A stretch of 64,000 bases of DNA from Ooceraea biroi (Eukaryota; Arthropoda; Insecta; Hymenoptera; Formicidae). A program made the position numbers and the translations under genes. Below are positions 48,501 to 63,200 of this stretch, piece after piece; the first letter of the stretch is position 1, and each line of letters begins with the position of its first letter. The stretch covers positions 23,282,497 through 23,346,496 of the forward strand of contig NC_039506.1 in NCBI RefSeq assembly GCF_003672135.1. The letters run 5' to 3'. Below the pieces are notes generated by a model, which worked only from the letters and a program-made list of their open reading frames with translations, ran no database searches and was not told the DNA's origin.

Positions 48501-51196
48501 CGATATTTAATAATTTATTACGATTATCATTAAAAAAATAGTAGGATCAGACCGAAACGTGACATTAACAATCGGTCTGATAAATTATTTTCAGAAAAGA
48601 AATTTGAAGGGGAAAAAATTTTGGTATTACTGCATATTCTTACATTGTCGCTCCCTATGAATCGTAACGATGTGTGAATAGGACTTCTTGGCGGTGCGAT
48701 TCTTCCATTCGCGATTACCGTGCGATCTTTTAAAGTGTGAAAATTGTTCATCGGAAATTTCACATAATCACGTTATCGCGACTCGCATGCATGCAAGGAA
48801 TATTTTTTCGTCTTATGTGTCGAGCAGTAATGATGCAACGTGCGAGGACAATTACAGTAATACAGCGATAACGAATTATATTGTACATACTTATGTTGTA
48901 TATGTGAATGTAACTATGTATATACCATTGTATGCTCATTAAAATCTCATTACGAGAGTGTACGCAGAACGCACCGTGTCATCTCGCCTTATTGCGATTG
49001 TCAATCTCATTAGAAATATTTTTTCATCATCAGAACAAAACGGTGATTATTAACTAACGGTTTACTTTTCAAAGCTCGCACAGCCGGCGAATTAAATATA
49101 GCCATTACGTCGAATTCGCGCATTCAACGGAGCACCAAATGCGGCAAGTCCTCGTTCATTAGCTTAAGCGGCCGATTACATCACGCCCGATTAAAATCGA
49201 ATGCAAATCGCGGCTCTCACGCGAATTGAAGAGGTCTCGTCGCGACTCACGTCGTAATGGCTGGTCATGCTTGAGTACGAGGATTTCGTAATGATTTGAA
49301 AGTTTTGCCGAAAAATTTCATAAGAAATCGTTTAATCCTGTGAATGCTTATTATGAATGAATGACACAAATATCATTCCGCTATTTGTGTCATAATTATA
49401 ATAAATTTCTTTCGAAGTAAATCTTTAGATACAATATTGAATTTTCGTATTAATTTAAAAACTAAACTTTAATGCTGAATAAATCATTTCTTCTTTATAT
49501 AATAATTAGTTTATAAAATTGCTTCGAAGTAAATATTTATTATGGTATTAAATATTATAATATCAATTGAAGGATGTCCTACGGGAAGTTGCTGAAACTA
49601 AATGCACCTCTCTTGTCTCTCTCCACGATGGAAGGTGTGAGCTGTTTTGTTGATGGATGCTTGAGAAGCAGTTTTATTGTATCAGTTATTCAGGTCGCAG
49701 CGCATGCAGTATAATGTGCAATTTAACGACGGAAGAAAAAGTTTATCTCATCAAGTACTTCTTCTCTAAAGGTAAAATATAGACGATTTCATTTAATTTA
49801 AACCGAGTTTACCACAATAAAGTTGCTTGGGAAAACACTAACTATTATGAATTCAATTTTTTGTCGTTCTCATGCGTACATCTTATTATATGTACATGTT
49901 TCTTATTACACATGAGATTTTTATTTAATTTTGATTCATTAAAATAATTCTACTTCTCTTTTCATGAGTTAGTTGAGTAATTGATAACTTTTTGGAATAC
50001 GATACACTTCAGGATTGTGATCTACCGAGTTCTTGCTACAGTAGTGAAGACAAAATTGACGAGGCTGAGCAACATTTTCATGAAAAAATTCAAATGTCTT
50101 CTATTAGAAGATATTTTATTAGAAAATTTTACTTTTCCTGTTCTCTACGTCAGCCTTTACCGTGAATCTCTTTTTGAATTCAACCATTCGGGAATATAGA
50201 CTTTAAACAAGTAATATTTCTGATTAAAACAGATTAATTAATTATAATACTTCGCTGTTTTCAGACGCGGCTTAGCCCGGCGGTGCGTTTGATCGAACCG
50301 CCAGTGGCCCCAATTCACACCTGACTCTTAGCGATAAAAACCACCTCTAAAGATATCCTTATCCTGCTCCTGCGTGGGCACGAGTCCCGTTCAGTTCCTG
50401 CGAGTTGGAGGAACTGTTATCGTAGCAGGTAGTCATCTCTTACAGCGTACGCTGTCGAGCGAATTTATTTAAACGCTCGTCTCCTGGAGTTTCTCTCTTT
50501 CTCTTTCTCTCTCTCTATGTCTCCCTCGCGTTTTCTTTTTCCTTCTTCCCTCCATATCTTTTCATTTTTTTTCGTGATAAACCACCGTAACCGCAGCATC
50601 TTCGTCGGCCACTCGAAGCGGTGCATGTAAGCAGGACAATTAATTATCTCGGCGCCAAACGGCAACGATGAAGCTTAACGACGGTCGATTAAGATTCAGG
50701 ATCGAGAGAGAGAGAGAGCGAGAAAGAGAGAACGAAAGGTAGAGGGGGAGAGAAAGAGAGAGAGACGTCTATGAGATCCTTGGGAGAAACCAACAAGCGA
50801 TATACCTGGTCTGCCGGTTATTTCGATTTTTTCATTGCATCGTGCGATTAAGTGCTAAGATTACTTGACAGTTAATAATAGTAAGCACAAGACGCAATAT
50901 CATGCGTTTCGATCGTTTTGCTAGATTTTTACTTCGATTTTCATGTCCGGTAGCGATACCAGCCGGAGCATGAGAACTTATCCCAGCATAGCTTCGAGTG
51001 TGTCTCTTGCCAAGTAGACGCAATTAAGATCGATTATTCAATGTAAACCTTCCACCGACTAATCTTGACCCTTCTCCGTCAAGTGCGGTCCATCATTTAA
51101 AAGACGATATACACTCCCGAACAAATACGTTAGTCTCTCGCTTCGTACGATGAAGGTTCGACTGCTCTGCGGCTTGAATCAACTTCGGAACGCCGT

Positions 51197-51667
51197 ATGC
51201 CAGTCTTGCAAAGGAAATATTATTTTGATTTCTTGTTTATATTATTTTCATTCAATTTGCCACGTGTATGTATAATAAAATTACTGTTTTCAGTTTACCA
51301 GATTTATGAATGTTGTGCAATGAATCTACAAATGCATTGCACATTTACAGCAAATCCTGCTAGAACTATAAATGCACCTAATATTTATGCAGAACCGTTC
51401 TTCGATGACTTTCTGTCGCACGTGGTCGTTAATATTTGTAAGACTGCCTTAATGCAAATCATTATCATCAAACGAAAAGCACAGCGCTGGACGTATTATA
51501 AAATGCACCATGCACGATATTTAGACGCATCAATTGATGATATTATGGAATATTTTATAATGATGTTACGTTTGAAAATAATTATTTGGGAAATAAAAAT
51601 TAGGGAAAATAAAAATGATCTGAACAAAAAGTCTAGTACAGACTGTAGTACACGACCAAGCGACTGA
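51197..51667 (+). other. Unrecognised 156-codon open frame
   Basis: An uninterrupted frame in AT-rich DNA, where stops should be common. The first 30 or so residues are hydrophobic (FDFLFILFSFNLP), and the rest is mixed with a basic C-terminus. No family is recognised, no splice partner was identified, and codon use does not clearly favour coding. It could be a chance frame, a relic, or a lineage-specific gene. Confidence 0.15.
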
Positions 51668-54600
51668 ATATGCAGTAAACACGAATCTAGTCGAGATTTT
51701 TAGAAAGAGTCTCAGGGCGCATCGTAATGCATACGGGACTGCAGTTTACGATCTCTATATACAACGTGTTGTATAGAGAGATTGAAAGGGCAAGAGAGAG
51801 AAAGAGAGAGGTATTCAAAAAGAGGCTGGCCGACCCAAGGGCCTGAAACGAGACACGGATGCCACGGCACGTTAGTGGCCAGACGAGGACTTGGCTCTTT
51901 TGTAGCTCCGTCCGTCGGAGCACTGGGGTCTTTTCGCTTCTCTCGACGAATGAAATATATTTCCACCTCGCACGGCCTTCGTAGCCTGGCGCCGAACATA
52001 CAGATCGAGATTTTCAGGCCCCACTCGCTTCGCCCGCTTACTTTGTTCGGGCATTGTCGCGCGATGCGCCGAGGCGTGAGGGCTCCGTTCGTTCGCGGAA
52101 GAATCCTATTTATCACTAGGATCCCTTCGAAGACCTCTTCAATCTATTGTTCACTCACGTGATTCAAAATAATTTATGAAATTCCACAGGAAATACAACA
52201 ACAATATCATGCATAATGCATAGTTTCTTTAGAATAATATCATTTTTGCATAATTCTTACAACACAGTAATAGTTGTTCAGTCAACGAATTGTTTCTAAA
52301 TTTGATGAACTAAATTTTAATCATTGATTCGTTTTGACAAGTTTTTGTTAAAGTGAAAGGCAAATCTTTTCAGCTTCCAGTTTTTTCTTGATAGATGAGT
52401 TTAAATTCAAAATTAATAGTAAATTTAATCTTTTACTCATCTAAGGATTTCATCTACAAAAAATTCTTTAATTCTTAAGCCCACCAAAAAATCTAAATTT
52501 TTAAAGAGTAATCTAGAAATGATGACTCGTATTTTCTTAATGATAATGCGTTTTGCTGTACACGTATATCCATGTCAAAGAACACTGACAAAAATAACAT
52601 TATGGCGCGTCTCGTCCTCGCCTCGTGGCGTGAAGTAACAGCGATAAAAGTTGATGTGGAGGCCGATCGTGGTAATTGCGTTTCGCCGCGTCACGTCCGT
52701 GCACAACACCCGCGTTATTTTTCTTTTTGGCGGTTCGTCCGTCGCTTGTGTGCCGGACGAACCGTAATGTATTTCCGAGCGAAGCGAATCCAATTCGTGA
52801 TTTCGTGGTCGCAGGACAAGGATGGTCTCCCTCGTTTCCCTTTGTTGTTCATTGTCGCTGTTCCCCGAAGCCGATCGGACGATGGTGATGGTACGCGAAG
52901 GCGAGATCTCCGTCGCCCTCGCCCGCATAAAAGGAACGCGGCTTCCCGGAGGTGGTATCTGATTCTAATCCCGAAATCCGGTTTGAAGCTCCGGATGGCG
53001 GCGTGATACTCCTCGTTTTTCGTTAACACGATCCTTAAAAGTCTCGGGGGCCAACATGAACATCTCGAGGCGTTCATGAATAAGGGATGGGGCGCGGCCA
53101 CACGGCTAAACGAAATCCGCTTACGGTTGTTTTTGTCAACGAAATTCGGGACGACTCGGCGCTCGCGATCTAATTTATTTCCGAGATCCGCAAGCTGACG
53201 CGACAATTTTTCGATGACTCCCAAAAATAACGCGACATTCTCCCTTGGACCTCGTCGATCGTCAGGTCGTTCGTAGCACGAGAGATCCTCGCTTCGATCC
53301 AATATCGCACGTCGTCCAATATCTACGTCGTTACGTCCCAAGTTCGTTAGAAACGCAGGGTCGATCAACGAGGCAGATCCCGCGATAATTATCCTCGACA
53401 ATTAGCAGTCAATTCGTTAGTCAACCGCGGCCATTAATACGCCTCGTAGAATGGACGATGCATATTCAACGACCCCTAATCGGCCGGCCTGGCGATCTTT
53501 AATAATTCATAATTAAGCGTTAATCAAAGCCGTAATCATCGATTGTCCGGAGGCGGTGCCTCGTCGTTCCTTTTAAACGGACGCCGCGATTTCTCCGCGA
53601 TGAATGGCGCGGCCGAGTTAGCAATTTTTCTCCCGAATAATTATATTTCATGCGCTATGATGTGGTCATCGGATCGAATCGATTTCCGGCCGATCGCTCG
53701 TGGAACGATAGGCGAGGCTCGCGTTCAAGTAGGCTAATTGCGAGAAATTGCGTATAAGACGTTGCCATTGAAGCTAACGTCGCTTTTACGGGCGCGCTTT
53801 CACGCTTCGCGCGCGCGCGAACTTTTATTACGTCTTTTGCCAGCATCTGCAAATCATTACAAGTACACGCTGGGCTAGAATAATTTCTGCGTCGCGCCGA
53901 CGATCGAGCGAACGCGAACGCCGACGTTGCGAGTAAAGAGCCGCCGTTTACTTTGGAGAAAATAGACGAGCACGCGCGTTAATAGTTTTCGCACAACCGC
54001 GCTATATACTTTGTACGGTTAATGGTGATCTTTAGCCGATTTACTGTCAATCGTCGAGACTGCTTGTTATCCCGTTCACGAGTTCTCACGCGACAACGCC
54101 GACCGCAAGCGACATTACTGCGCGCTTATCAATTTCACGATCGTAAAAAAACATAAGGACGATCGCGGAATGTTAAATATCGCGATATTTAACGTTTCAA
54201 GTACCATCGATTCTGACGATAATTATTTATTTATTCGAAAATATTTAATTCCCTACAAGTGAAGAATCTGATCGTTCAAATCAGAGTCCCGGGAAACGCA
54301 TTTTATATTTTTACTTCGAATCGGTAAACGCTTGAGCAGAATCATCAACGATGATGATTTCTCCGGAAAAAAATCTCCATGTAAACACGCATTGTTCGCC
54401 GCAGACTCGCACGCAGGCTTGTGGACGCCTTTCCATAAAAGTGTCGAAGATCATCTCTAAAAATATAATGACTGACGCCTTTAAGCGCGCGAGACTCGAG
54501 ACGAGGGTCGCGCGCTTCAATCTGGATCGCGCGACTTCACGCTCGAGCGATACACACGCAACAGGTTACGCAGGCTAACGCTGCCGCTGCTATTGCCGTT

Positions 54601-57149
54601 GCCGTTGCTGCTGCTGTAGCGGCGCCGCGACCTAATCTCGATGCGAACCGTCGTTTCGCGCTCCACGCCACGATGACGGGCCCGATCGGCGTCCGTCCGG
54701 CAGCTGCCGCAGCGTGAAAGAATTACCGCGGGCTTTGTTCTCCCGCGAACAGTGCCCCTTTGTTGGACCTCAATATCCACCACCACCATCACCGAGTGGT
54801 GGTGCAGTGCTAAGAATTTTTCTCGCTTTTAAACGCGAGCGAGTTACGAAACGCATATTGAAAACGGACTTGATATCTATCGTAAAATCTCTCGAGATTG
54901 TACATCTCACGTTTTTTTTTATTTACGGCCAGAGCTGTATGCGTTTGTCGCGCATGTACACGCGATTTTATTACAAATCAGATGCAGGAAAAGGAAAAAT
55001 GTTAAAATGATTAATAATACATTATTTATAGATATTCTATAACGAATCTTGATGTAAATTATGCTGGTGGAAACCAGATTTTCATGCTCCGGTTTTGAAT
55101 TCCACCGTCGCGTGGCATTACGCGCAGCAATTCATTAAAATCGTGCCATACAGATTTAGGGGTTAGGTGGTTCGGAGAGCGGTAGCGCGAGTCGCCCTCC
55201 TGAAGCGTGAAATATCACTATTCGAGCGCAACGATCTTCGAGACCGGGCACGCCACGCCGGCGGCAATTAACCGGTAATCTGATATCGATAGCAATATAC
55301 TCACACGTCGTTGCGCACCACGCCGAGCCGGACCCGAGCCGGACGCGAACGGAGCTCGGCCGAACTGCGCTATGCATCCGAGACGTAGATTGCGTCCCTA
55401 TTTAAAAGCGCAGCGTGATGCGCACCCCTGCAGCGCTTAATTGTGGACCGTCGTGTCCTTCGAACGCTGCCAAAATTCTTCAGCTTTTCCTTGCATTATC
55501 TGGAGAAAAAAATTATTAGGTACAAAAAGTGCAGCTCATATATTTTAAATTCTTCAGCCCTCCCTTCAAATGTTGCATAATTTGAATATCTCTCTGTCAG
55601 AGAAGCGGCAATGGTACCAGCATAAAAAACAACATTTGCACAATCTAATGGTTCAAAGTGCGTGGTATAACGCGTAATTCTTAATTTTTTTTCGCGTCGG
55701 TATCATTTTTATTTCGCAAGTTGTATCATTGCATCAAGAAGCATCGTAAATAGCATTTGCTCATGTTGCTGCATTTCCTGACAATATTTGTATCAAAACA
55801 TCGCTTGATATCTACACCGTGAAACTCTGAATTTTCACGAAAGTCGGGCGTAATTTTGCAATGAATTTGAAGTTGGATTTAGCGCGCGTCAGTGCATACG
55901 ATCGAGGTACTCGCTACTGGAGATGCCCGAAGTAACGCGAGCTATCGTTCGCAGCTAGTACGAGAGGGGAAGGGAGAAGAAGGGAGAGAGAGAGAGAGAC
56001 GCGTTCCCGCTAACTGCGTGTATCCCGGGATTGTAAGAAAAAGATTCCGGATTCTAGCCGGGTTCTAGATTCCACGGCGACGCGCCGCGCATAGACATTC
56101 GCGCCTTTCCAAGCAAGCCGCAGCCGCAACTGCGCCGACCCTCTCCAACGCGCTCTCCGGAGAACGTTGGGCTCCAAGTACTTACGTACCGCGTGAACGC
56201 GGGCTCAAATGAAAGGGAAAAAGAAAGAGCAAGAGAGAGAGAGACAGCAGTCAAGATCTCCCCAGTCTCCAGTCTCCGCACTGGCCGCCGGCGGCCGTCG
56301 CCGTTCGCGGCACGATGGCGCCCGTAGGGCGCCGTCGCGCACTCCGACGCTGACGTGACGACGTCAGGTCCGTATTCGTCGAACTAAACGCGCAAACTCG
56401 TTCATGTTTTCTCTCTTTCTCCTTTTCTCTCTCTCTCTCTTTCGCTTTACGTGTAAATGGCACAGAGATCTACAGTGTGCTCGAAAGGCGTCTTAACAGC
56501 ACGCTAATCTCTTAGGAAGGTATTCTTTAGACGCTGGAAAACTAAGCGCAGGCAATTCTTCGAAGACACAAAGTCAAATACATCAGTGCTACCATTTGAC
56601 ATGTTTCGTCTATCGTTTCCGTGTTCCGGATTTCTTTTGTTAGGTTTCTTACCTAGATCTTGGATAAAGCAAAAAAAGTTAACATTTTTCGTACATCTTT
56701 TTACGAGATGTGATCTGTTATTACTGCTTTCGATACAATGATGCAACGCGGTCTGCACCCTGGACTGCGATAAGTTTTATTTGCGGATGGTGCAAAACTA
56801 ATGTATATTTATAGTTGGAGAAATTTTAAGGAATATAAAAGAATATGCAAAACACTGCTATTCACCAATGGCAAAGAGTACTCTTATCAAGAGTAACATG
56901 ATTAAAATGTTTATATTTGAAAAGGTTTACTTTGCGAAAGGTATCATTGCGAGCTATCCTCCACAAACGAGCTAATCAGATTTCATCCTGATATCATAGA
57001 CTCCGTCGTTTTACTCCGTGCTTCACGAGATCGGATAAAGAAACGATAACCAGGCGAAAGAGTTCCTCAGCACGGACCTGGAATCTCTCTTCCCGGTATG
57101 ATCATCTCGCTCACTCCTGGCGTCCACCGATCGGCGTTCTCGCTCGTGC

Positions 57150-57284
57150 GAGCCGAGAACGCACGAGCCACGATCCCCCCACGGAACGTCGGCGAAAACG
57201 GCCGAGGCACGAGCGGCCTGCGCCTTGCGGCGCGACGCGGAGCACCCTACGTCACAGTGAAGTATGTGCTCCCGAGTGTAGAAA
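57150..57284 (+). promoter_or_regulatory. thickveins 5' UTR / promoter-proximal DNA (approximate)
   Basis: CpG-rich sequence directly upstream of the thickveins start codon, without an obvious splice acceptor. It is likely 5' UTR plus promoter. No core promoter motif could be fixed. Confidence 0.35.
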
Positions 57285-60200
57285 ATGGCTGCGCTCTCCG
57301 CCACAGATCGGCGCGGATGTAAATATGGCCTGTGGTTCGGCCTGGCAGTGTTCATCGCGAGATATGTCGGTGGTGAGTACTCGGCTGCTGTGTCCGCGCG
57401 AGCCTCGCGATCCGTCATCCAGCGTGGCGATGCACGCGTCGCGTGCGTGCGTGCTGCGTGCATACATACGTGCATGCGTGTGTATCGCGCGCGTGATGCT
57501 GCCGACGGCGGAGCGCGGAGAACCGCGCGCGTCCCGGTCGCGCGCGCGAGAGGGAATCGATCGGATGCGGGTTAGGTCGCGCGCGTTCCTCCGCGCTGTC
57601 CGCCTTCTGTCGCGCGGATGTGTGGCCGACGGCGACGACGATCCTCGCCATTCTCCACCGTCTCTTTCCGCCCCCTCGCATTTGCGTCCCGCACAGATCC
57701 GCGTTCGTTCGTTCTCTTGCTGTAACGCGCGCACGATTGTTTTCCTGATCGAGCGTTCGCTCGTCACGAAGAATCGACCTTCTTTCCAGGAAAAGATCGT
57801 GTTCCCCATTTTTTACCAAGATCGTGAACAAGGATCCTTTGGCGCGTGCACAGCCGACGGCACGGGACTCCTCTGCTAGTCACCCGATCGTCGCAGTCGA
57901 CGTATCGCGCGGTGTTCCTTCTCAACCCCATCCCACGTCCCTCGTTACGATATTTCTTTGCTACCTCCTATTTCTCCCCTCCTTGCTCCTCCACCCCCGC
58001 GTTTTTTTTCGCGTTACGCCGAACGTTTTCCCGTCTCACGATCGATGCGTTTTCGTGAAAGGAATTCCTGCGCCGTCCGAGATGGCACGCGGCCGTTCCT
58101 TTTTACGTCTGTCGGAGCGAGAATAAGAGAGAGAGAAAGAGACAGAGATGAGGTTAACCGCTCCGAGGTTGGAGACTGAAATACCAGCAGTGCCGAGAAT
58201 TCGCGTCGCTCCTCGACGAGAGTTCTCTGTTCTCGCACCACCATTGCGACCTTTTTCCACTTTTCCTCCTTTCCTTCCTTTTTCCAGCTTCGTGGCTCAG
58301 CTCTCTTTTTCTCGTCTTCTCCGACGTGTCTCGATCACGGGATTCAGCCGCGGGCGTTTTGCGCGCGATGCTGGATCGACTGATCGTTGCGCGCGATTCG
58401 ATATGACACCAGACTTTAACCCTTTGAAATGCAGCAGTTACGACATCCCGACCGACGGTAGTCTCTCTAATACCTTCTCTCAATCTGCGTACTGATTGCA
58501 CTTGACCGACGTTTGCTACACTGAGCATCACTGGTAGACGGCAATAATTAAATGAATTTCAAATTGCTTGCTTTGGGAGCAACTCTAACCATTGAAGACG
58601 GTGTTCGATTACGCTTTCTAACACGGCTTTTGTTACTTTGCGTTGTTTTGTTCCTTCTGACGTTCATTACGGTATCAAAGAAAGATTTCTTATCCTCGTT
58701 GTTAACGACAGCCACATGGCAGTATTATAATGAATTCTCGTTAATATTGTCTACTAGATTCATTGAAGGAATGTACCTTTCGATCATCATCGTCATCTGA
58801 GAAACAAGAATGCTCAATAAGAGTGCTCTTGTCTGCTTGATTTATTGACGTTAAATTTGATTTTCGTATTTGGTAATCGAAACTCTTTATAGTAATTAGA
58901 CGGCCGCTCTTAATGCTAAATGTGGACCGAGGATGCGGAACCGTATCTGTACTGCGCCATAGGAAATGGACATCGCTTATGTCGCTTCAGCGATGCGCAT
59001 TAGATTCCGAAATACATCAAAGGGTTGTAAACGCCGACGTCGTTTTACACGCGACATATTCTCTCTCTTTCTCTTCTTCTTCTTCTTCTCCCTCCCTCTC
59101 TCTTCTTCTCTTTTGCCTCTCTTGCGAGTACGCGCCAAACGCAATTTCGTGCTCGCCGTAGAAGAACGCACACAGACGGAGTTTGATCCGCGTTCCCTTT
59201 CTCTTCGCCGCGCGCTCTTTCATTTTTCTCCTTTTACGCGTACGCACGTACAAAGTACGTTTTTTCCCGCGAGGCCCGCAAGGACATCGCGCGTACACAT
59301 CGCGCAAGATGAATAAGGCGAATAAAGCCTGCCCCTCTCGATGTAACGCGCGTACGCGGCACATATCCGGGATGCGGTGTAAAAATACGCTATTTCGTAA
59401 CGTAACCTTCGCGGAGATGCCATTTTTTCCGTCAAATGCCGGAAACGTGCGGGTATCGTTATCGGGCGAGATGCAGCCTTGGGATTTAGCAGGATATCTG
59501 TCGAAATGATGGAACGCGGCAACTAGCTTCGACCGACAAAGCGGCTCTTGCATCGAACACGATGATTAATAATTTCAATAAATTTTAGTCGGCAAGAAAA
59601 AAAACAGCCAGCGGATTCGACTGATTCAAAAGCCACTCGAAGCGACTGTCGAAAATAATCGTTATTTTTACTCGTGATAATGAAAATACGACGAGTTGAC
59701 ACGCGCTATTTACGAGTCCTTCCACAAACATTAATTAAAGCTACACGGAAAAAGAAACAGCGGTAGATTTGCTAAACGAGAGAGATCTAGCTGTATCATT
59801 AGCAAACTAGTTTGCTTAGCAAGTCACTTGGTGAATCTTGCTGTCTTTTCTTCCGTTGTTTTATGATTTAACGAATTTTTCCCTCGGTGTTTGTCGGTGA
59901 AAAGAGGCGGGTATCGCTCTCGTTCGAATCCGAGTTGATTGCGAGAACAATAATTACGCGGGAAACGTGCTGTCGAAAATTGGAGCCGTCATCGGACACG
60001 CCAAGATTCCGTTCCACTTGAATCTCTCTCTCTCTCTCTCATTCGACTCCTCGTTGTGGATGCTGCGATTCGTGCCGCAGATAATCACGCTTCTTCTCCA
60101 CGAGGGGGGGAGAAGGGGGACATCTCCCGCGCGCGGAATCATGTTGAATGATTACGGGGTAGGATTACTACGCGCACAGGCTGGATTGTTCTTCCACGAA

Positions 60201-63200
60201 AATTGCGATCGCGGTGTATCACGGTTACGCGTACGCGCGCGCGATTCCATTCGCGATTTCGCGCCGCTCTTCGCGACGATATTATTTGCAGCGGCGAGTC
60301 GCGCGCGACGCGCGGATATTAAGTTTCCTCGCGTGCACACGCGTGCATGAAGCTAATGCAGCGGTCGGATGCTGCGGTCGGTTCGACTCTTCAGCATCGG
60401 ACAAAAATGCGGTGCACCGTTTGATTCGAAATTTCATTCGAGAGGCTCGAAATTATGTCGCGATCAGGGATGGCGAGAGCGAACCCGCGAATTTCTAACG
60501 ACGTGACCAAACAATCGATAGTAAGTTTATAATAATCGATAGTAGAATTGAATTCTCTTGTTAATCTTGTTAAACGATTATCTTATTGGCGTTCTTTTTG
60601 GCGGTCAGCAGAGACGGAAACACGAGACCGTCCCGCAGAATCACGTACCTTCTATTGACTGGCAAATATTGGTAATGCGATAAGGGAAAGGCGATAACGA
60701 GGGATAGCTTTCACACGTGTCACACGAATCAACGCCCTCCTGAACAAATCAGAAGACCGGCCTCTCGCAACAAGTTACTTCCTTCGTACAATATTTACAC
60801 AATTGTTGCTCTGCCAATGTGAATGACGCCAATACCGAAACGCTCTTGCGTACAGAGTCTCATTGATAACTCGGGCGATGTATCGCGCGTTCTACAAGCG
60901 TGTTTGTGTGCATAAGTGCGTGGATTTCTCGCCTATTGCGTTGTAAACAACGTCGTTTACCGCTAAACGTCGTATTACGGATTAGTTGCGCCGCGATCGC
61001 CGTTAATTACAGCGAAAAAGAAAAAAGAAGAAAAGTCGCAAGACCCGGAGCAGCTGCGTCGCGTCTCTCGCGAGCGAAGCCGGCCGCGAGGCTGTCGCGA
61101 TTTGGCGACTCATAGACGTGCACGACTGGGATATCGCTGATACTGCTCTTTGCCACGCTGATAAGGTCCGCGGCTGGCTGGCACGTCGCCTCGCATCGCA
61201 TCGCATTCATTGAAACCTTCGTGCGATTACGAGCGTCGATTGCGTCGCGAAAGCCGCGCGATATGCGCGTTACGCCTCTCTCCCACGTCTGACCCGCGCT
61301 CGCGTGCATATGACAGTTCTCTAAATGGTTCATTACGGGCCGATAAGCACTCTGATGAGTGATCGGGAATGAGTGACTGGGAATCCCAACTATTAGAGCA
61401 CCTCAGAACGCGCGATACTCGCGCGAGGATATCATTATGTCGATATCAAATGCCGTTTGGGAGCTCTAAACTGCTAAATCCATCGCTGTCTTCTTCGAAT
61501 AAAGCCGGACAGATCGGTAGCATAGTGCAATCGGTTGCTTAAATCATATTCCTTCTTTTTTTTTCTTTTTTCTAGATCCGCACGCATTCCGGCATCACCG
61601 TGGTCGTTAGTCGTGACGGCGATAGTATCCATTCGATGATCGCGTACGTGTCGACAGCACGTTGTTGATGTGGAAAAATACTCTTGCCAAGCTATATTTG
61701 CGTTTCGAGATACGCAAGAATATAAGCGAGTTGCGTTGAGTCGCAGCACAGAGTTCGTTGCTTTCGCGTTTCATCTCACCTGCTTGTACTCACCTTCCTC
61801 GAAGAAGCGCGATTGCGATTTGCTTCCGCGACTCGCTCGAGTTTCGCCGTTGGAAGAGATCACCGTGAAATTCGGTTCAGTAAATTCCTCTGACGAATTC
61901 AACTGTAAACGAGGAGGCACTTTATAAATCATTGTCCCAATCAATATCCCAAATTCGTAAATGAGTTAAAAATCAATTTCTCATATGGAGAACTCAATTA
62001 CGTGCCGTTTAATATTTGTGAAGCGACGTTTCGCTTATCGTTATGACTCTTGTAATGTTAACTTTGATATTTTAGTCATTCAGAGATTTGCGAGTTATAA
62101 ATAGAAGCGGTCACCGTAAAATGGACGCACCAGAGAATAATTTCACGGTGGAAGATAAGCGCAGCCTCTGTGCTCTGCGCACGTGTCTCCGTGTCTCTTA
62201 TGTGTTTCAGCTTTCCTTCCTCTTTCTCCTTTTGTGTCTCGCTGCAGCCGTGTCGCGTCGCGTCGCTTGCATACTCGTTAGAAACGTGACACCGCGTGTT
62301 TGCATCAAATCCGTGATTATCACGGTGCCACAGCAGCAGAGGCGGATACCTACCTCCCCTGCCGTTCCGCAATCTGTCAAATTTAGTTCGGGATAAATCA
62401 CAGCTAACTTTGGATCGTTTGCGTCAGTGTTTTGATCGGAATAGAAATCCAATAAATGGAAATTGATTTAGATATCTTGTTCACAGAAAGCGAAGCTCAA
62501 GTCGGAACTCGATCTCACGTCAATAATTCTCATCCGATATAATACAATAATAAAATTATTCTGAATAAGAGTTAGCAGCTCTAATTTGAGTCTAATCTGA
62601 TGGCTAAAATCCCGTTTCCATTATATTTACCTTGAATGCTTTACTCAAAATCTGGAGTAAATTATTGGTGATGGCAATCAGCATGTAATGCTGATGATTG
62701 TGAGTTACATTCTTTATGTCCTACGTCTCTCCTTTGTATGCATCTCAATAGCGCAAATTACGTAGTTAGATGCAATTTTTCAAATTTTCCTAATAGTTTA
62801 GTCCACAATCTTCATTATTTATCTCAAATATTTTATCTATCCTGCATCAGTCTATTCTATTTTATTTTTCATATTTTTCTCCATCGATCCGTCAACGTGA
62901 TTATATTTCGTCGAGTGGCGAAATATGAGAGATATTTGCGCGTGATGTTGATCGCGCTTTTTATTCGCGCACGAGATTTATAACTGGCGAGAGTCCCCCG
63001 ATGCGATGGTTTATATCAGCGCAAGACGCTTACGAAAGGTCTCTGATTTCCGACTCGGGACGCACCTAACTCTCCTTTCTCCGTGCCGGTACACGCACGC
63101 TCCTCCGTGGGATGCGACGGTTAATTCGCCTACACGACACATCTCGCGACTTGTCAAACAACTCCTCTCGAATCCGCTCGCCTCCACGCCTATAATCTCT

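Larger units (their letters stand above)
48501..57284. other. Intergenic region between parcas and thickveins
   Basis: About 8.8 kb without a recognised gene. It contains GA/CT tracts (50500, 50707-50765, 51785-51812, 55985-56000, 56225-56245, 56410-56440) and CpG-rich blocks at 52.6-54.8 and 55.9-57.3 kb, the latter adjoining the thickveins first exon and probably containing its promoter. An unexplained 156-codon frame is at 51197-51667. Long antisense frames at 52.7-53.4 kb are composition artefacts. Confidence 0.4.

Noticed and set aside
50265..50340. Possible tRNA-like stretch (GGTTCGATC on the minus strand)
   Set aside because: No acceptor stem, D-arm signature or anticodon arm of correct spacing could be drawn.
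52715..53401. 228-codon minus-strand frame
   Set aside because: Overlaps a 144-codon plus-strand frame in a CpG-rich block. Neither shows a recognisable domain.
58552..58800. 82-codon hydrophobic frame in thickveins intron 1
   Set aside because: Resembles a membrane segment only by composition. No relatives, splice context or conservation evidence.
59785..59796. Twelve-base match to the 3' half of miR-9 (ATCTAGCTGTAT)
   Set aside because: The miR-9 seed half (TCTTTGG) is absent, and the local inverted repeat does not form a precursor with this segment in an arm.
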